Assembly (NCBI GenBank): GCA_027627225.1
Contig: CM051025.1
Coordinates: 77,416,474 to 77,480,473, forward strand
Direction of reading: 5' to 3'
DNA: 64,000 nt
Origin: Congeria kusceri
Lineage: Eukaryota; Mollusca; Bivalvia; Myida; Dreissenidae
The notes beneath the pieces are model-generated. The model was given only the letters and a program-made list of their open reading frames with translations, had not been told where the DNA came from and searched no databases. How positions within the stretch are numbered: position 1 is the first letter of the stretch; the number at the start of each line of letters is the position of its first letter. The translations under genes and the position numbers were made by a program. This document shows positions 48,801-60,840 of this stretch, piece after piece.

Positions 48801-51800
48801 TATACTAACGTGGTCAGGCCATACATTTTATTATGTTATGGGTCACCATGGCAACTGTACTAACCTGGTCAAGCCAGACGTTTGTCACCAGCACCTGGTC
48901 CTTTTCATCCTGCAAAAATTACAAAACAAGTATTAATTAAATGTTTTAATATACAAGTATACAAGTATTAATTGTTGACAACCTTAATTACTTTTCGTGT
49001 TGACTTCTGGGTTCCGATGGTTGCTTACATGTATATGTACACATAAATAAAACACTAACACAATAAAAAAAATCACAGATTAAATTTAGCATGATCTAAA
49101 AGCTAAATACTAACGGTTCATTTGCATTTGCTGTTTTCTTGTAATCGCCAATACTTAGATCATAAAGACCAAAACATTCTCACAAGTAAAGCTGTCGTTC
49201 AGTAAAACCCTTGACTCTAATTTAGAAAGAAAACTGCATGCATTTACCTACATAGCAATGCATTATCAAATATTCAATAAAAAGTCACGATAAATTTGTA
49301 TTTTGACCCCATTTGTTCCTATGGATTATAAAATTTATAAGAAATATATACAATAGTTATGGCTGCGCATTTTAATGCGAGAAGATCAAAATATTTTCAA
49401 TGGCCGAAATTATATTACGAAACATCATTTATCAGCTCAGCTGCGAATAATACGTCTCGAGATTGATCATCTATTCAAACAGCTCCACACATAACAATAC
49501 GACCAAGGCAGTTGCATAAAATCTAGATAAGACTTATGCCGATACACGCAAATCCAGGCTGGAAACAGCTTTCATCGTGGAATGTGGATTCTGGTAAATC
49601 CTCGGTAAACGAAGATTATCACGTGCTCATTGGTATGCATTGCTGTGATGGCAATCGCGAATACGAGGCGCATTATTTTTGCCCCTTGTTCCGGACACCG
49701 TAATCAGGGGGTGGCGCAGATAAATCGCGGGCTTCCCCGGGGAGCCAGGTGACAGTTCATCAGTCCCACAATAATTAGCTATTGACAGATAGCCGCAAAT
49801 TATGAATCCCGTGGGGGTTTGCCTAGACACACACTGGCACGCAATCAGTTCTATTGTTGGGATCCAATCAGTCAGTCTTGACGTAAATGAGATTTGTCGT
49901 TTGTTTACCAGAATAATCTGTTCTAAAAAGTGCCATTCTTGATATATACGTTTACGTAAACCTGATATTTTTGACATATAAATAAAACAATAACGGTTTG
50001 TGTAGTTATTAATAACAGAAATTATACATTTCAGTGTATACAAATTAAAATGTTAAAGCTCTCTGTTGCTGCTGCCATACGCTTTATTCTAATATAGTAT
50101 GATACAGTCAATAAATTTTACGATTGACTAAATCATCGGTATGGTCCATTTGCTTTTAAAAAGCAGCCGCACTATCGACAACATATATAGAGCGGAAGAA
50201 ATATTCAAATACCACATACAAAATTAATATACATATTGTTGTTAACAGATAGTTGAACAAAAATTAGTAAAGTATTAGTTTTATTAGGCTGACAATAATT
50301 GGATATTTCGGTATACACGTTTTCAAGCCTCTTTTAGGTTCCAGAAGGGAAGGCCCTGTCTTATCAAAGATCTTACGACAAGTTTAAGTTACGACTGAAT
50401 TTTGTAGTTAAAAAAATAGACATTTATGGTCAGTATGTTCCTGAAATAAAGGACATGTGAAAGATACCACGGAAATGAATAGAATTACTGAAATAAAGTA
50501 ATCAAAGATGTTTGTGCTTAGCATTTATGCTTTTACTAAAATTGTATCGTAATGTTAATATGCCCTACGATGTTTAATAAGACGGGTCCCAGTGCTTCTC
50601 TGTCTTCTCTAACTAAATATGTGTAATACATATTGTTCTTTTAAAGTACGAAATACATCACTTATCTCAACTGTAACAAAATAATATGGTTGTTGTTGAT
50701 GAAATATTTTTTCATAACTTGACAATTTATATTTTCTGTTTTGAATAATACAGCAACAAAAACAGTTACATTAGCAATATGGTAAAAAACCCTGAAAAGT
50801 GACCAAAAGCCAACACATTACACTAATCATTACATACACACAAGGGCGAACATATATTGGATAACAAACTAATGCAAGTGTGTTGAAATATTTATGTATT
50901 GTCCCCGGGAAGTCTAAGTTTTTCCATAAATGACATTTTATATTATTAAACATTATAAAACTCTGCAGTAAACTCCTATCTAACATATAATTTTCCTTTA
51001 TGGTCCAAAACCCAAGGGCCATTTATTAAAAATTTGCGCACGAGCCTAAATTAGTTTTAAATGAAAGGTACACATATACGTACTGAATTCAAAAAACACT
51101 TTTCTTAAAAATATCCTCCTTAACAATGTCCGGCAATCCAACATGGCCGCCAAAATGTTTGATTTTACTCCATGCTCGCTAAAACCCTATTATTTAGCAG
51201 TTATTATATCATTTTGAATATCTTTCCAATGAAACTAACTGAAGTAAAGTTATATTTGATAACTGTAATATTTAATTTATTTTTTCTAACCACTGTTGGA
51301 AAAAAATATACAAAAACGGGGGAAAAAGCAAACAAATGATGTGGTTATTGTTACATTTAGCGTATTTTTTTTAAAGAATTTGCAACAATTGAAAGGCAGA
51401 TCTGTGGAAAAAACACCCAAAATAAGTGCTCCCCCCCCCTCATATGTTACAAATACCAAATATAACATCACTTCAGTTAGTTTGATTGAGAATATTTTCA
51501 AAAATAATATAATAACTACATAATAGGGTTTTAGCGAACATGGGGTAAAATCAAATATATGGGTTGTCATTTTGGATTGCCGGCCATTGTTGAAGATGAT
51601 TTTTTTAAGAAATAGGGTATTGAATTCAGTATATATGTACATGTATACCTTTCATTTAAAACAAATTTCGGTCTGGTGCGCAAGTTTTAAATAAATGGCC
51701 CTTTGCCCTTAGACTATTACGTGGGATATTAACAAATCGCATATAAAATGCAGTAGATATCCACGGAAAATACGATACAACACACACCGGAAACTTGTTA

Positions 51801-53384
51801 AAACAATTAAAAATGCCTCAATTTTAGTTTTTATCCCTGAACATCACGCAACCAAAGCGTAAATATGTGATATGTATAAAATATATTTCAACCCCAGCTT
51901 CGTCAGCATCAGAGAAACTATTTTCAACAACCCAGAGGCATTTTATTAAAGGCAAGTGACCAATAGTCGATACAACAAATTGCACAAATATGAGTATTAA
52001 AAAAAATACTTCTCAAATTGCACTCATGATGAGTAAATATTAGTTGAATTCTGTCACTAGCAAACTAACAACAGAACAGTTACAATGCAATAAAAAATTA
52101 CAATTGTAATAAAATTATATCAAATAAGCAACCGTCACTTTTGTTACAAAACATAGAATTTGCGTATCTTTCGTGCAAAATTATTCTATAGCAAATTTTC
52201 CATACATTACTTAAAAGCAGGAACAAATTGTCAGACAATGACAAGTTTATCAAATTAATGGGACTGATGTGTTGGCAGTTGGTTCGAATTCGGTCTTAAT
52301 GGAACGAATAATGCTTCGTCCACTTTATGGCTGCTAATATCAAATTATGATTTCTAGAATTTGAGAAACACGTGATAGCACTGTCGTTGTTGAATCGAGT
52401 TTTTATTGTAGAAAAAAATATGTCAAAGAAGAAGTGACCGACTGTTGTATGTTATCTAAAGTTTCATTACATGTGTTACTATAAATAGTAACGAATATGG
52501 TAGAAAATGTCCGGTCACATGACCTGATATGGAGTGGGCCCATAGTGCCATATACCGGGCCGAAAATCCATTTAATGTGTGCGTATTGGATTGTTCTTAA
52601 TAACTATATCCTACATTAGCATTCTCAAATGGCAAATCAGCTAACAGGTCATAAACAAAACGGAGGAAACACACAGATATTAGGGGTAAATAAACACAAT
52701 CAAATGTGCATAGTTTATTGGTGGTGTTTGGTCTAAAACTGTTGTTGTCTTAGCTACTATATGTTTTGGACTTATCAACAGTACAGTCGAATAATATTTA
52801 TGCATTAAATGACTAGCGTATTAAGCGCGTATTTATCAGACGTTCTTCTTAAACTTTCCGGCATGTTTAATCCGAATAGTTGTTAATATAAACAATAGTA
52901 ATAATAATAATAATAATATAAACCTTGCACTATGTGTGTTTAAAGAACGAGAATATAATTCATGTAAGGCCGGTTAAACGCTGCAACTAGAAACGTATGA
53001 TTGTAATTGTATTCTGAAATCGGATGACTGTTAGCAAATTCGGTTAACAACGCGGGACGTATATCAACTGCATTAAACGACATTCGCGTTAATGCACAAA
53101 AAGCTATATACCAACCATATCGAATATCTGTGTCAACGTAAGGCCCATCCGGATGATAACGGGCGTAGAAGCGTTGCGGACGGGCCTTACAGTCCGTTCG
53201 TATCCCTGGAACAAATAGTTCATGAGGCGTTGTTCATCAGGAACGCCACGCGCATGGCTAGGAATGGCCGGTGCCACGCGTGGTGCAGGCATCTGGGCAT
53301 ACGAAATCTTCGGTACGTCGTTTACCATCGGCATTCCGTCTGTTTTCGTGTTACCGTTCATGTTAGAATCTTCACTGGCTTTCA
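42009..53384 (-). CDS. Nicotinic acetylcholine receptor alpha-type subunit (alpha9/10-like)
   Basis: Ligand-gated cation channel subunit of the Cys-loop family, on the minus strand. Seven exons are read, all with GT/AG ends and agreeing phases: 53384-53116, 48909-48865, 46463-46354, 44464-44284, 43953-43686, 43274-43188, 42874-42009 (TAA), about 607 residues. Landmarks in order: GLTLTQIFDM, the 45-bp exon with NVWLDQ, loop A WLPDIVLYN, a Cys-loop with 13 residues between cysteines, loop B GSWTYDG, loop C TYACC (the vicinal Cys pair defines an alpha subunit), TM1-TM3, a ~200-residue loop and TM4. GEK before TM2 predicts cation selectivity. CKVDVTYFPFD and RIPCNKLW favour an alpha9/10-like type. 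The first coding exon with the signal peptide was not found above 53384. Confidence 0.93.
43188..43274 (-). CDS. nAChR exon: TM2
   Basis: 87 bp: ITVLLAFSVFMLAVAENLP, then ETSEFVPLI. It lines the pore. Phase 1 entry and exit agree with both neighbours. Confidence 0.95.
43686..43953 (-). CDS. nAChR exon: loop C and TM1
   Basis: 268 bp: VDITNRTEKVDLSNY, NNGEWELLNIRIERNV, TYACCPEPFPDV, RRRTLYYMYNVIFPC through TM1 to GEKIALG. Donor G/GTAAG. Confidence 0.95.
44284..44464 (-). CDS. nAChR exon: Cys-loop
   Basis: 181 bp starting AAEYTDGLMPANAMVKYDGN and containing CKVDVTYFPFDEQEC and GSWTYDGFQ. The donor is CAG/GTCAAC. Its acceptor TCCCTTATAG and first ~67 bases are the template of the 96-bp array just upstream. 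Confidence 0.93.
44392..45925 (-). repeat. 96-bp tandem array of acceptor plus exon start
   Basis: Fifteen extra units, with TCAGAAAATATTGCC starting at 44491 and every 96 bp to 45835, plus the parental exon. Each unit on the minus strand is ACATTTAATCACTTACCTCC, CTTATAG, then about 67 bases of exon (AAEYTDGLMPAN...DGNIF), then TG. The joint changes the exon's TGG to TGA, so a unit used as an exon start would stop at once. Units differ by a few substitutions. The true exon is the last unit met by the transcript. Confidence 0.95.
46354..46463 (-). CDS. nAChR exon: loop A
   Basis: 110 bp: EWVDEFMRWDPDQFANITTI, then RIPCNKLWLPDIVLYN plus two bases of the next codon. Donor AA/GTAAGA. A tRNA-like SINE lies just upstream in the intron (46484-46566). 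Confidence 0.93.
46484..46566 (-). mobile_element. tRNA-like SINE head in nAChR intron
   Basis: Minus strand: CTAAGTCGGGAAAGCACGTG (A-box region) and GACCCGGGTTAGAGTCCCGG (B-box region), tRNA-like spacing. The B box carries A for the usual C (GTTAGA). It lies about 20 bases upstream of the loop A exon acceptor. Confidence 0.5.
47047..48866 (-). repeat. 55-bp tandem array of exon end plus donor
   Basis: About 33 units at strict 55-bp spacing from 47101 to 48862 (one base added near 48715), the last being the true exon end. Each unit on the minus strand is CTTGACCAG (the exon's last nine bases) + GTTAGTATAGTTGCCATGG + TGGCCCATAACACTATAA + spacer. Several units vary the exon part (AATTAACCAG, GATCAG). 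All lie downstream of the true donor in the transcript. Confidence 0.95.
48865..48909 (-). CDS. nAChR 45-bp exon (loop D)
   Basis: DEKDQVLVTNVWLDQ, phase 0 at both ends, the classic 45-bp exon of the family, with the loop D tryptophan. The acceptor is TTTTTGCAG. The donor GTTAGT is the first of a long array of copies. Confidence 0.93.
48950..51013. other. nAChR intron DNA, no other gene seen
   Basis: A minus-strand frame at 49627-50043 (138 codons) has no recognisable features and no splice context. The rest is AT-rich. Confidence 0.4.
51014..51703. mobile_element. Foldback element, ~690 bp, ~245-bp arms
   Basis: AAGGGCCATTTATTAAAA at 51014 pairs with the complement of 51680-51703. The arms continue (TTTTAAATGAAAGGTACACA; CTGAATTC; CCGGCAATCC; AAACTAACTGAAGT) to about 51260 and 51450. 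Arms are diverged by small indels. The centre is about 190 bp, with no transposase. It sits in an nAChR intron. Confidence 0.8.
51704..53115. other. nAChR intron DNA
   Basis: AT-rich with a short ATA run near 52898-52918. No gene seen. Confidence 0.4.
53116..53384 (-). CDS. nAChR exon: N-terminal extension and helix 1
   Basis: Begins after TGTACTTTCAG in phase 1 (two bases, then AAA GCC) and ends ATATG/GTTGG. The first ~45 residues are a proline-rich extension (YAQMPAPRVAPAIPSHARG) not typical of the family. DEQRLMNYLFQGYERTVRPV and GLTLTQIFDM then match the conserved N-terminal helix and first strand. Confidence 0.9.
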
Positions 53385-56300
53385 CTGAAAGTACATACGA
53401 GAAGAACGTTTCCAGATTATGTATGTTGTCCTATTTTTAATTGACTCCACGTCAGACATCGTAAAACTATAACCATGAAAGAAGCCTTATCCACTGTTCT
53501 TGTAAGGAATGTCTGAATACTTGCTTATCGTTCAGAGTGGAACATGAGTAATGCTAGTATCTCACTGAAGCACAGAAAGGTACACATAACATGTAATTAA
53601 TTCGATCTTTTTTCTGAACGGAATTTGTACCAAGGCTGTTTTCAAAAACATGGCCTACATTCGGCATCAAAGGTCATTGTAATATGCATGTTCATTAATT
53701 TAGCTCTACGATGAAAATGACATGATGAAATTTTTTCTGCATCGTGTTAAAACAGAGGTTCGTTAGGAAATCATGTATTGATGAAACATAGTTCCCGAAT
53801 AGGGTTGCATTGATAAATTAGATTTCTTTTTCTCGAAAAGAAGTTACAATTTAATAAATCGCGAGAAACGAGAACATCATGCATTCGTAAACATTTTGTA
53901 ATTAGGATTGTGTTTTTTCTGACATCTGTAAACAAAGGCAAATGAAACTGAAAACTAATGAAAATGAATTTATAATATCAGTTCACATTGCATACGTTTT
54001 ATCTACCTTGACTTTGTTTAAGCATATACTAACTACAAACTGGACACTTGCTATGGTAAATTTTGGAGTATTTGTCAAGTCAAACCTTCACATGTTTCGT
54101 ACCAAAACGTAGCTTAATGGTTAATCTGTTTCGAAACGTTAGCACTTACAGATTTTCACTGCTTATTTAACGAATGAAGGTAACTGTGTATAAAAATCAA
54201 TATATTTATATTAAGGGATTTAAAAACTACAGCTTAATAATTTTTTGAGTTAGTATACATGAAAGATTTACATGACGTATTTGTCTCAACCCTTGCTATG
54301 AAACCATAATAACAGAAAATGCCTCATTTTAACACCATGGTGACAACATCATATTCTTCGATACTCATCGCTTCTATAATGTTCAATACATTCAACATAC
54401 ATTATATATATTTAAATATGTGAACATTCGATGTTAAGGTGTTTTCCATAGCTAACATTTGCAAAGGTTTTCTCACTTGCCATCTTTCTGAATAAATTCG
54501 CCATCTAATGAGTGGGCGATGTACAGACAAAAAGATAAAATATGTATTTACATGTAACTGTAATTAGCATGATACTCATGTTGAATTTCTCAAAAAGGCC
54601 ACCTTATCACACTGATAAATTAGCAATCACAATGATATTTGTATAATGACGTATATTTGCAAAAAGAAATGTAACGGCGAAATGAAAAATTGTATAATGG
54701 CTTGAGATTGTCATGTGTAAGTTTTATCAACCTTTGATTTAACAACTTTATGCTGCACCATTATTAAGTTACCCATGTGGTATATAGCAAGTTTACACGA
54801 CTCGTCCGCCGTATATATATGTTATAGTTTTTTGAAAAGCTGATTAAGATCATATAGTCCATGGAATCAATATAATAATGTCGTTTTTGGCCATCCTAGA
54901 GTTTTAGCGTATCAACAGCTTTCACATTTCGTTCCAACCAAAATGGAAACCGAAATGGTGTAGTCGTTGAAAGATGGGAAATTGAAAGAACCCTTTCAGG
55001 TGTTCCATACATTTTATCCATTTAATATGCATACATGAAAATCTATATATTGCTTAATGAAAGTTCGGTTTCTTTAGTGAACATTGTTTGCCACTTTTTG
55101 CCCCGAACGTTCTTTCCGTTGTAATCTTGAACAGTCAATAGAAGAAATTGGCGACAATATAACAGTTATCTTAAAATAATTCAATATAAATTATTTTGTC
55201 TGAAATATTTAATTATTTAACGATACCTCATTTCACATGAAAAATAACGAAATTAATAATCTAATCAGGAAGACGTTACGTTAACTTTGTGCCAAAAAAC
55301 AGGCTTGTGTGTTGAAGTCACCAGACCATATATAGGTCGAAATTTCATATGTGTCGGTGAGGTCCCACTGCAACACACTGATTTTACCTCGTTATTACTT
55401 GACCTTGGGTAGACAGGTCAGTTCATTAATTCGATTAGATTGACAAATGAAGATATGAATAAGCAACAACATTTAGTACATACTTTATATTTTACAAGTG
55501 TTATATAATACAAAGGATTATGCGCAATTCAACATTAAATTGAATGACTCATTCAAATAAAAATAAGCTTTCATTTGCCACTAAACATTGCAGCTGAGAT
55601 GGTAAATGACATATTAATTGTTTTTGGCTTTAAAATGTTAAACATACACAAACAGGATTTGAAAGGCTCCCCTATTTGACCAAACCCAAACTGTACAAAT
55701 GCTTTGACAGACAAGAGTATATTATAAATCGAGTGTAACTCACTCATCTCAGCCTTCTCATCACTAATCTTTATTAAACGTTAGCCAGCTTTATTGGACG
55801 TTCCGTTCAGCATAACACGCGGCCGTCATTTGTCCTTAATTGGTTATAGAACACTTACACATTCATCAAGAGGACGAGAGCTGTCACTCAAGCGTCTTAA
55901 ATGGAAAAACTTGTTGCTACTTAAGATGCGCAGTTCACCACAACGGAATTTATTAATGCCAGTGCCGTCGTTCCAAATTAACTGTTCTCTGTCCAGGCAC
56001 TTCCTACCCAGTGAAAGTATTGAATGAATCGTTGCTTGTGGAATGTCCACAGTCCACAAATAATGTTTGCCAAAGTCAGTGGTATTTAAGGGGTATTTAA
56101 GGGGTTTATTCACAGATAACGTCTGTCCGCCAAAACCCCCATGGTTTTGTTGTCATTTCGGTTATTCTGTGAACATAATGAAGAGTTAGACGACAGATTA
56201 ATGATTTATGTCGATAAAATAAAACCCATTATATTCACAAATCCATATAAACATCGCTTAACGGATAAATATACAACTAACGAACTGTAAGTTATATATT

Positions 56301-57040
56301 TATTGTTGTAATAAAAAAATTGTTTGTTACATTGGCCCTTCCAAAGTGGTGACCCCAGTTTTGGCATCGTTCAAATTGTATATTCTTCATGATTGTTCGG
56401 TCAGGCATGAAAACGTATACAAAATATTTGACGACACACTTAAAAGACTTCAAATCAAGCATGCTTTTAAAAAACTGAAATCACTGGGGACAGCATATTT
56501 ATTATGTTCTACTATCCAAACTAAATGAAATTGTCACACTTGTAGCACATGTCCAATTTTGGTAAAATTGGTTTTGGGAAAGCACAAATTAGAAACAAAA
56601 AAAACACGCTTTATCTGGAAATCTAGGCAAAGCTGTTGGAAGAATGAAAATCGGCCGACTAACTTTATTGTCGAAGTATTGTTATAGTGTGTCAGGAAAA
56701 GTGAACACGCGGAAAATGCTGCATTTCCCGGTCAAGCGACAGTTAACAAAGTTGAAGAAAAAAACGAATGTTTGTATGTCCTGAATTTGTTTTAAACGCG
56801 ATCAACATCAAATACTTGTTCCTGTATTATTTTGATAACTGTTCATGTTCAACTTATCAATTATTATGTAAGCTGTAAGTAATGTTGGATGTAACCCTAA
56901 TACAACTAGACTTGTCACATGAGTGACGGATATACCCACACAATGTGGCCTTGTCACAACTATGGCATCCATTCGAAAGAAATTGACAGAGAGAGAATGC
57001 TTTAATTTGTGAATGATCAACAGTGTATTTGTAAAAATTT
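53385..57040. other. Presumed nAChR intron 1 or 5' flank
   Basis: Searched on the minus strand for a signal-peptide exon ending in one base of phase 1 before GT; no convincing candidate. An 89-codon frame at 56113-55844 has no hydrophobic start. 56085-56108 has a short duplicated GGTATTTAAGG. Confidence 0.35.
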
Positions 57041-57044
57041 ATTT

Positions 57045-57840
57045 TCAATAGGAGCCATAACTCTGACAACATTTAGTGGTTTGTAACCAAAGTTGAACTT
57101 GATCTGTATTTTATGATGTTACACCTATGTACCAAAAATAATTTAAAGCTTTGAAGCCTTTTATGAGTTAATGTCCATGTTTTTCGGGAATTTAAGTCAG
57201 AAAGGGACCATAACTGTGTCAAAATTTAGTGGTTTGTAACCAAAGTCAAACTTGACCTGTATTTTATGATGCTACACATGTGTACCAATAATTATTCAAA
57301 TATGTCAGGCCATTGTTGAGTTATCGTCAGGAAACCATGTTTTTAGGGAATTTAAGTCAAATAAAGGGCCATAACTCTGTCAAAATTTAGTAGTTCGTAA
57401 CCAAAGTGGAACTTGACCCGTATTTTATGATGCTACACAATACTGGAAATCATGTTTTTAGGGAATTGTAAGTCGAAAAGGGGCCATAACTCTGTCAAAA
57501 TTAAGTGGTTTGTAACCAACATCGAACTTGACCTGTATTCTATGATGTTACACATGTGTACTAAATATTATTTGAATATGTCAAGCTTTTCTTGAGTTAT
57601 CATCCGGAAACCATGTTTTAGGGAATTTTAAGTCGAAAAGGGGCCATAACTCTGTCAAAATTTAGTGGTTTGTAACCAACATCGAACCTGACCTGTAATT
57701 TATGATGTAACACGTGTGTACCAAAAATTATTTGAATATGTCTAGCCTTTCTTGAGGTATCATCCGGAAACCAAAAACCAACAGACCGACAAGCTCACTC
57801 CTATTTACCCCCTCCCCCCTAAACTTCGCTTGTGGGGGTA
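57045..57840. repeat. ~157-bp tandem repeat, ~5 units
   Basis: CCATAACTCTGTCAAAATTT-type starts near 57057, 57208, 57369, 57485 and 57642; one unit is about 40 bp short. Each has AGTGGTTTGTAACCAAAGT and TGACCTGTATTTTATGATG. The block ends AACAGACCGACAAGC and a C-rich run, the usual end of this molluscan repeat class. Confidence 0.85.
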
Positions 57841-59969
57841 AACATAGATATAAGTTTACATTTTGGAGATGTATGACTTGCAATATAATTGAGAGAACTA
57901 GGTTAGTCGGCTTGTGTATTTAAACAAACGGCAACTTCGGATATTCAATCTGCACATTGCATTGCATCAACAGTGGCTTCGTATAATAATTAAGTTTGAG
58001 ACGAATAAATAGGGAAAGATCTAGTGTTAAGAAAGGTACAGGGTGCTGTTAAAAACGAACAGGTTTTAAAACTAGACCAGTTCGTTGACATTGTCCAATT
58101 GTTTTGCTAAAGCCAAGGCTTTTTGATGACTCTTATTATTAAGGTTTTTAAACATAATTCATTCATTTTGCATAGATACTTGAAAAATATAAGGACATTC
58201 TTAATATATTTAACATTTCTGAACAGAGGGGCTTCAGGACGGAACCAAAAAGGAGGAAGGTGCTATATTTGTCTAGATCTTTCCCTAAATAAAAATGTGT
58301 CTTTAGCCGAAATCAGTCAGTTGCAATGTCCTTTGTATCGGAACAGCTGACAGCTGATTACCAGGTACGTCTTGTTTTGCACATTCACCCTTTGTATATA
58401 TAAATTGATTGGAAATAAAACATATAATATGCTACCATTTTATACGTCGTTGCACATGCTGATTATGCTAATATTCGACTTAAATTTTTCACATAAGCTA
58501 CGAACAACGTAAAACGTAAGCAAGTTTAGTAAAACGGTATCTAAATATCCACGAAAGGTATTGTCGGAAACACTGATGGGTTATAAACAACAAACTGAAA
58601 GTTCAGGACAACAGTCGTGTTCAAGTTCCTTTTAGTAATCGGAAATAATAGTTTGTTTTACATTTTACCTACCCATTCAGAAATAAAATGGCTGATATGA
58701 ACACAACACAACTCTTTCATAACAACGATCTGATAGAGTCCTGGGGGCACATACCTTTGTTGCGTGAACATGGCAGAAGGTACACGACAAGGAGGGAAAG
58801 CTGCTTTGCATGAAACGCATGTATAGAAAATTAAGTTTTATATACATTTATACATATATAGTGTATATGCCTCTACAGAAAATTGACCGCACAGCTGGTG
58901 GCCATGTTTTAATAAAACAAAGAATTGAAGACACTGTATAGAGTGCCTTCAAAAAACACATTCTTTTGACAATATCTGAAATTTATTATTTGAATTCAGA
59001 AGAGATTATGAACGTTTTATTAAATCGCGTAAGGTAGACAAAATAAGGAGGCTTGAAGTTTTATTTGTTGATATGGCCGTCCTCCCAATCTGCTTAATAT
59101 TAAGCTATTCATAATTGCTAATTAGGAAATTAATATATCAAGTGAACATATATACATTACTAACCGTCTTCAGTGTTTAGAAGCGTAGCCTGTACCCATA
59201 TACTTATAACATTGAAAAGTTAATTTTTACATAGAGCGTAAGTGCTCTAAAAGTAATCGTGCAGTTTTTTTAAGCACCACGGATAGCAAATTGCATATAG
59301 GAAAACTTTAAGTTAATATGTATTTTGAATGAATTTCCGTGCGAAAACAGTATTGTAAAATCAATTTCTGTGTTTAATAAATGAGAATTTAAGCCCCATA
59401 AAAAGAAATACATGCAATTCCAATATCAGCGATTTTCTCAGTAAATTACGACTGCTTAAAGTTTCAACCTTAAATTTAGTTATTATGATAACAACGTTGC
59501 TGACTTTAAAGTGAAAAAAACTTTGTTTGCAAATTCTTTACATATTTTTACATTACAAATTCTTGCTTTGCAAAAAAAAAACTTATTTCCGAAGGTAGTA
59601 ACTTCTTTATAAACACTTCTTCAACGTGCAAACCAAACAGCAATGTAATCGATCAGATGTTGTGTCACAAACACAGTGTATCTTATATATGGAAGATTTA
59701 GTACGCTTGTAATGATTACCATATTTTATTGATTTAATATTTATTAAAACATTTCGTTATGTTGTATTCATAAAACATAGATAGTGTCATTTACTTCAAC
59801 ATAAATACATGAACATATATTAATTATTCGCAAAACAAAGATTTTTTACTGTACAATCGGCGTTTTGCTCGTTAAAATTATTAAGTAAAATATGTAAATT
59901 TAAATGTTGTTCAGTTTATTTAAGGTATTATAGATGAATAATGAATAACTCCGCCATTTCCAGTTCCAA
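57841..59969. other. Gene-free AT-rich stretch
   Basis: No frame above 75 codons, nothing recognised. Confidence 0.4.
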
Positions 59970-60188
59970 TTCCGGAAGAGAAAGGAGGAGGGTTGGGCCA
60001 GGTGCTAGCAACCCCGCCCTGTAAAAAGTCAAACCGCTACAGAAACATTAACAGCTAACGGAAACCGTCAACTCTTGGGTCAGCCAGGGACTGAGCTATC
60101 ACCTTCTATGACGAGTAGAGATGAAAGCTATAATGAAGTTTCTGCTCCGAAAGAGTCCTTGGTTACATCCAAACATCTAGTAAAGATC

Positions 60189-60840
60189 GCAACATGGAAT
60201 GTGCGCACCATGTTTGAAACAGGCAAGACGGCACAAGTTTGATCAGAGATGAAGAGGTATGGCATAAACATCTTAGGTGTTAGTGAGATGCGATGGACTA
60301 ACTCCGGCATCATGACCCTGAACTCTGGAGAAACCGTCTGCTACTCAGGTAGGAAAGACGGCCTGCACCACGAAGGAGTTGGGTTCGTCATGAATAGAGA
60401 TGCAAAGAAGAGTCTAGTAGGTTGGGAACCAGTCAACTCTCGGATAATCAGAGCTAAGTTCTTCTCCAAGATCATCAAGGCGTCTATCATCCAGTGCTAC
60501 GCACCGACAGAACAAGCATCGGAGAAAGAGGAAGACCTCTTCTACAGCAAACTCCAGGAACAAGTTGACAAGACACCACAGCACTACATTCTGCTCAACG
60601 CTAAAGGTGGCTCTGACAACAATAGATATGACCGCTGCATGGGAAGAGAAGGTACCGGAGACCGCAACGATAATGGCCAGAGGTTTGTAGATTTTTGTCA
60701 GGAAAATGGCTTGGCCATTGGCCGTACTCTTTTCCAGCACAAGAACATCCACAAGCAGTCATGGGTATGACCGGATGGCAGAACCAGTAGCCAGATTGAT
60801 CACATAGCCATCAAGCAGAAGTGGAGGATATCACTGTGAG
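60189..60840 (+). pseudogene. LINE endonuclease domain
   Basis: Starts IATWNVRTMFETGKTAQV, the NVRTM block common to this LINE group, then one stop (TGA at 60241) before EMKRYGINILGVSEMRW, containing the catalytic glutamate. Next are SRIIRAKFFSKIIKASIIQC and YAPTEQASEKEEDLFY. At the position of the GDFNA motif it reads LLNAKGGSDN, so the catalytic aspartate/asparagine are lost. After a stop at 60768, GRTSSQIDHIAI preserves the DHI box. Inactive by both stops and the missing motif. Confidence 0.8.

Noticed and set aside
44392..48866. CRISPR-like regular spacing
   Set aside because: The units are contiguous near-identical tandem repeats without unique spacers, inside introns of an animal gene.
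49627..50043. 138-codon minus-strand frame in an nAChR intron
   Set aside because: No recognisable motif, no splice partners.
55844..56113. Candidate first exon of the nAChR gene
   Set aside because: No hydrophobic signal sequence and no donor in the required phase.
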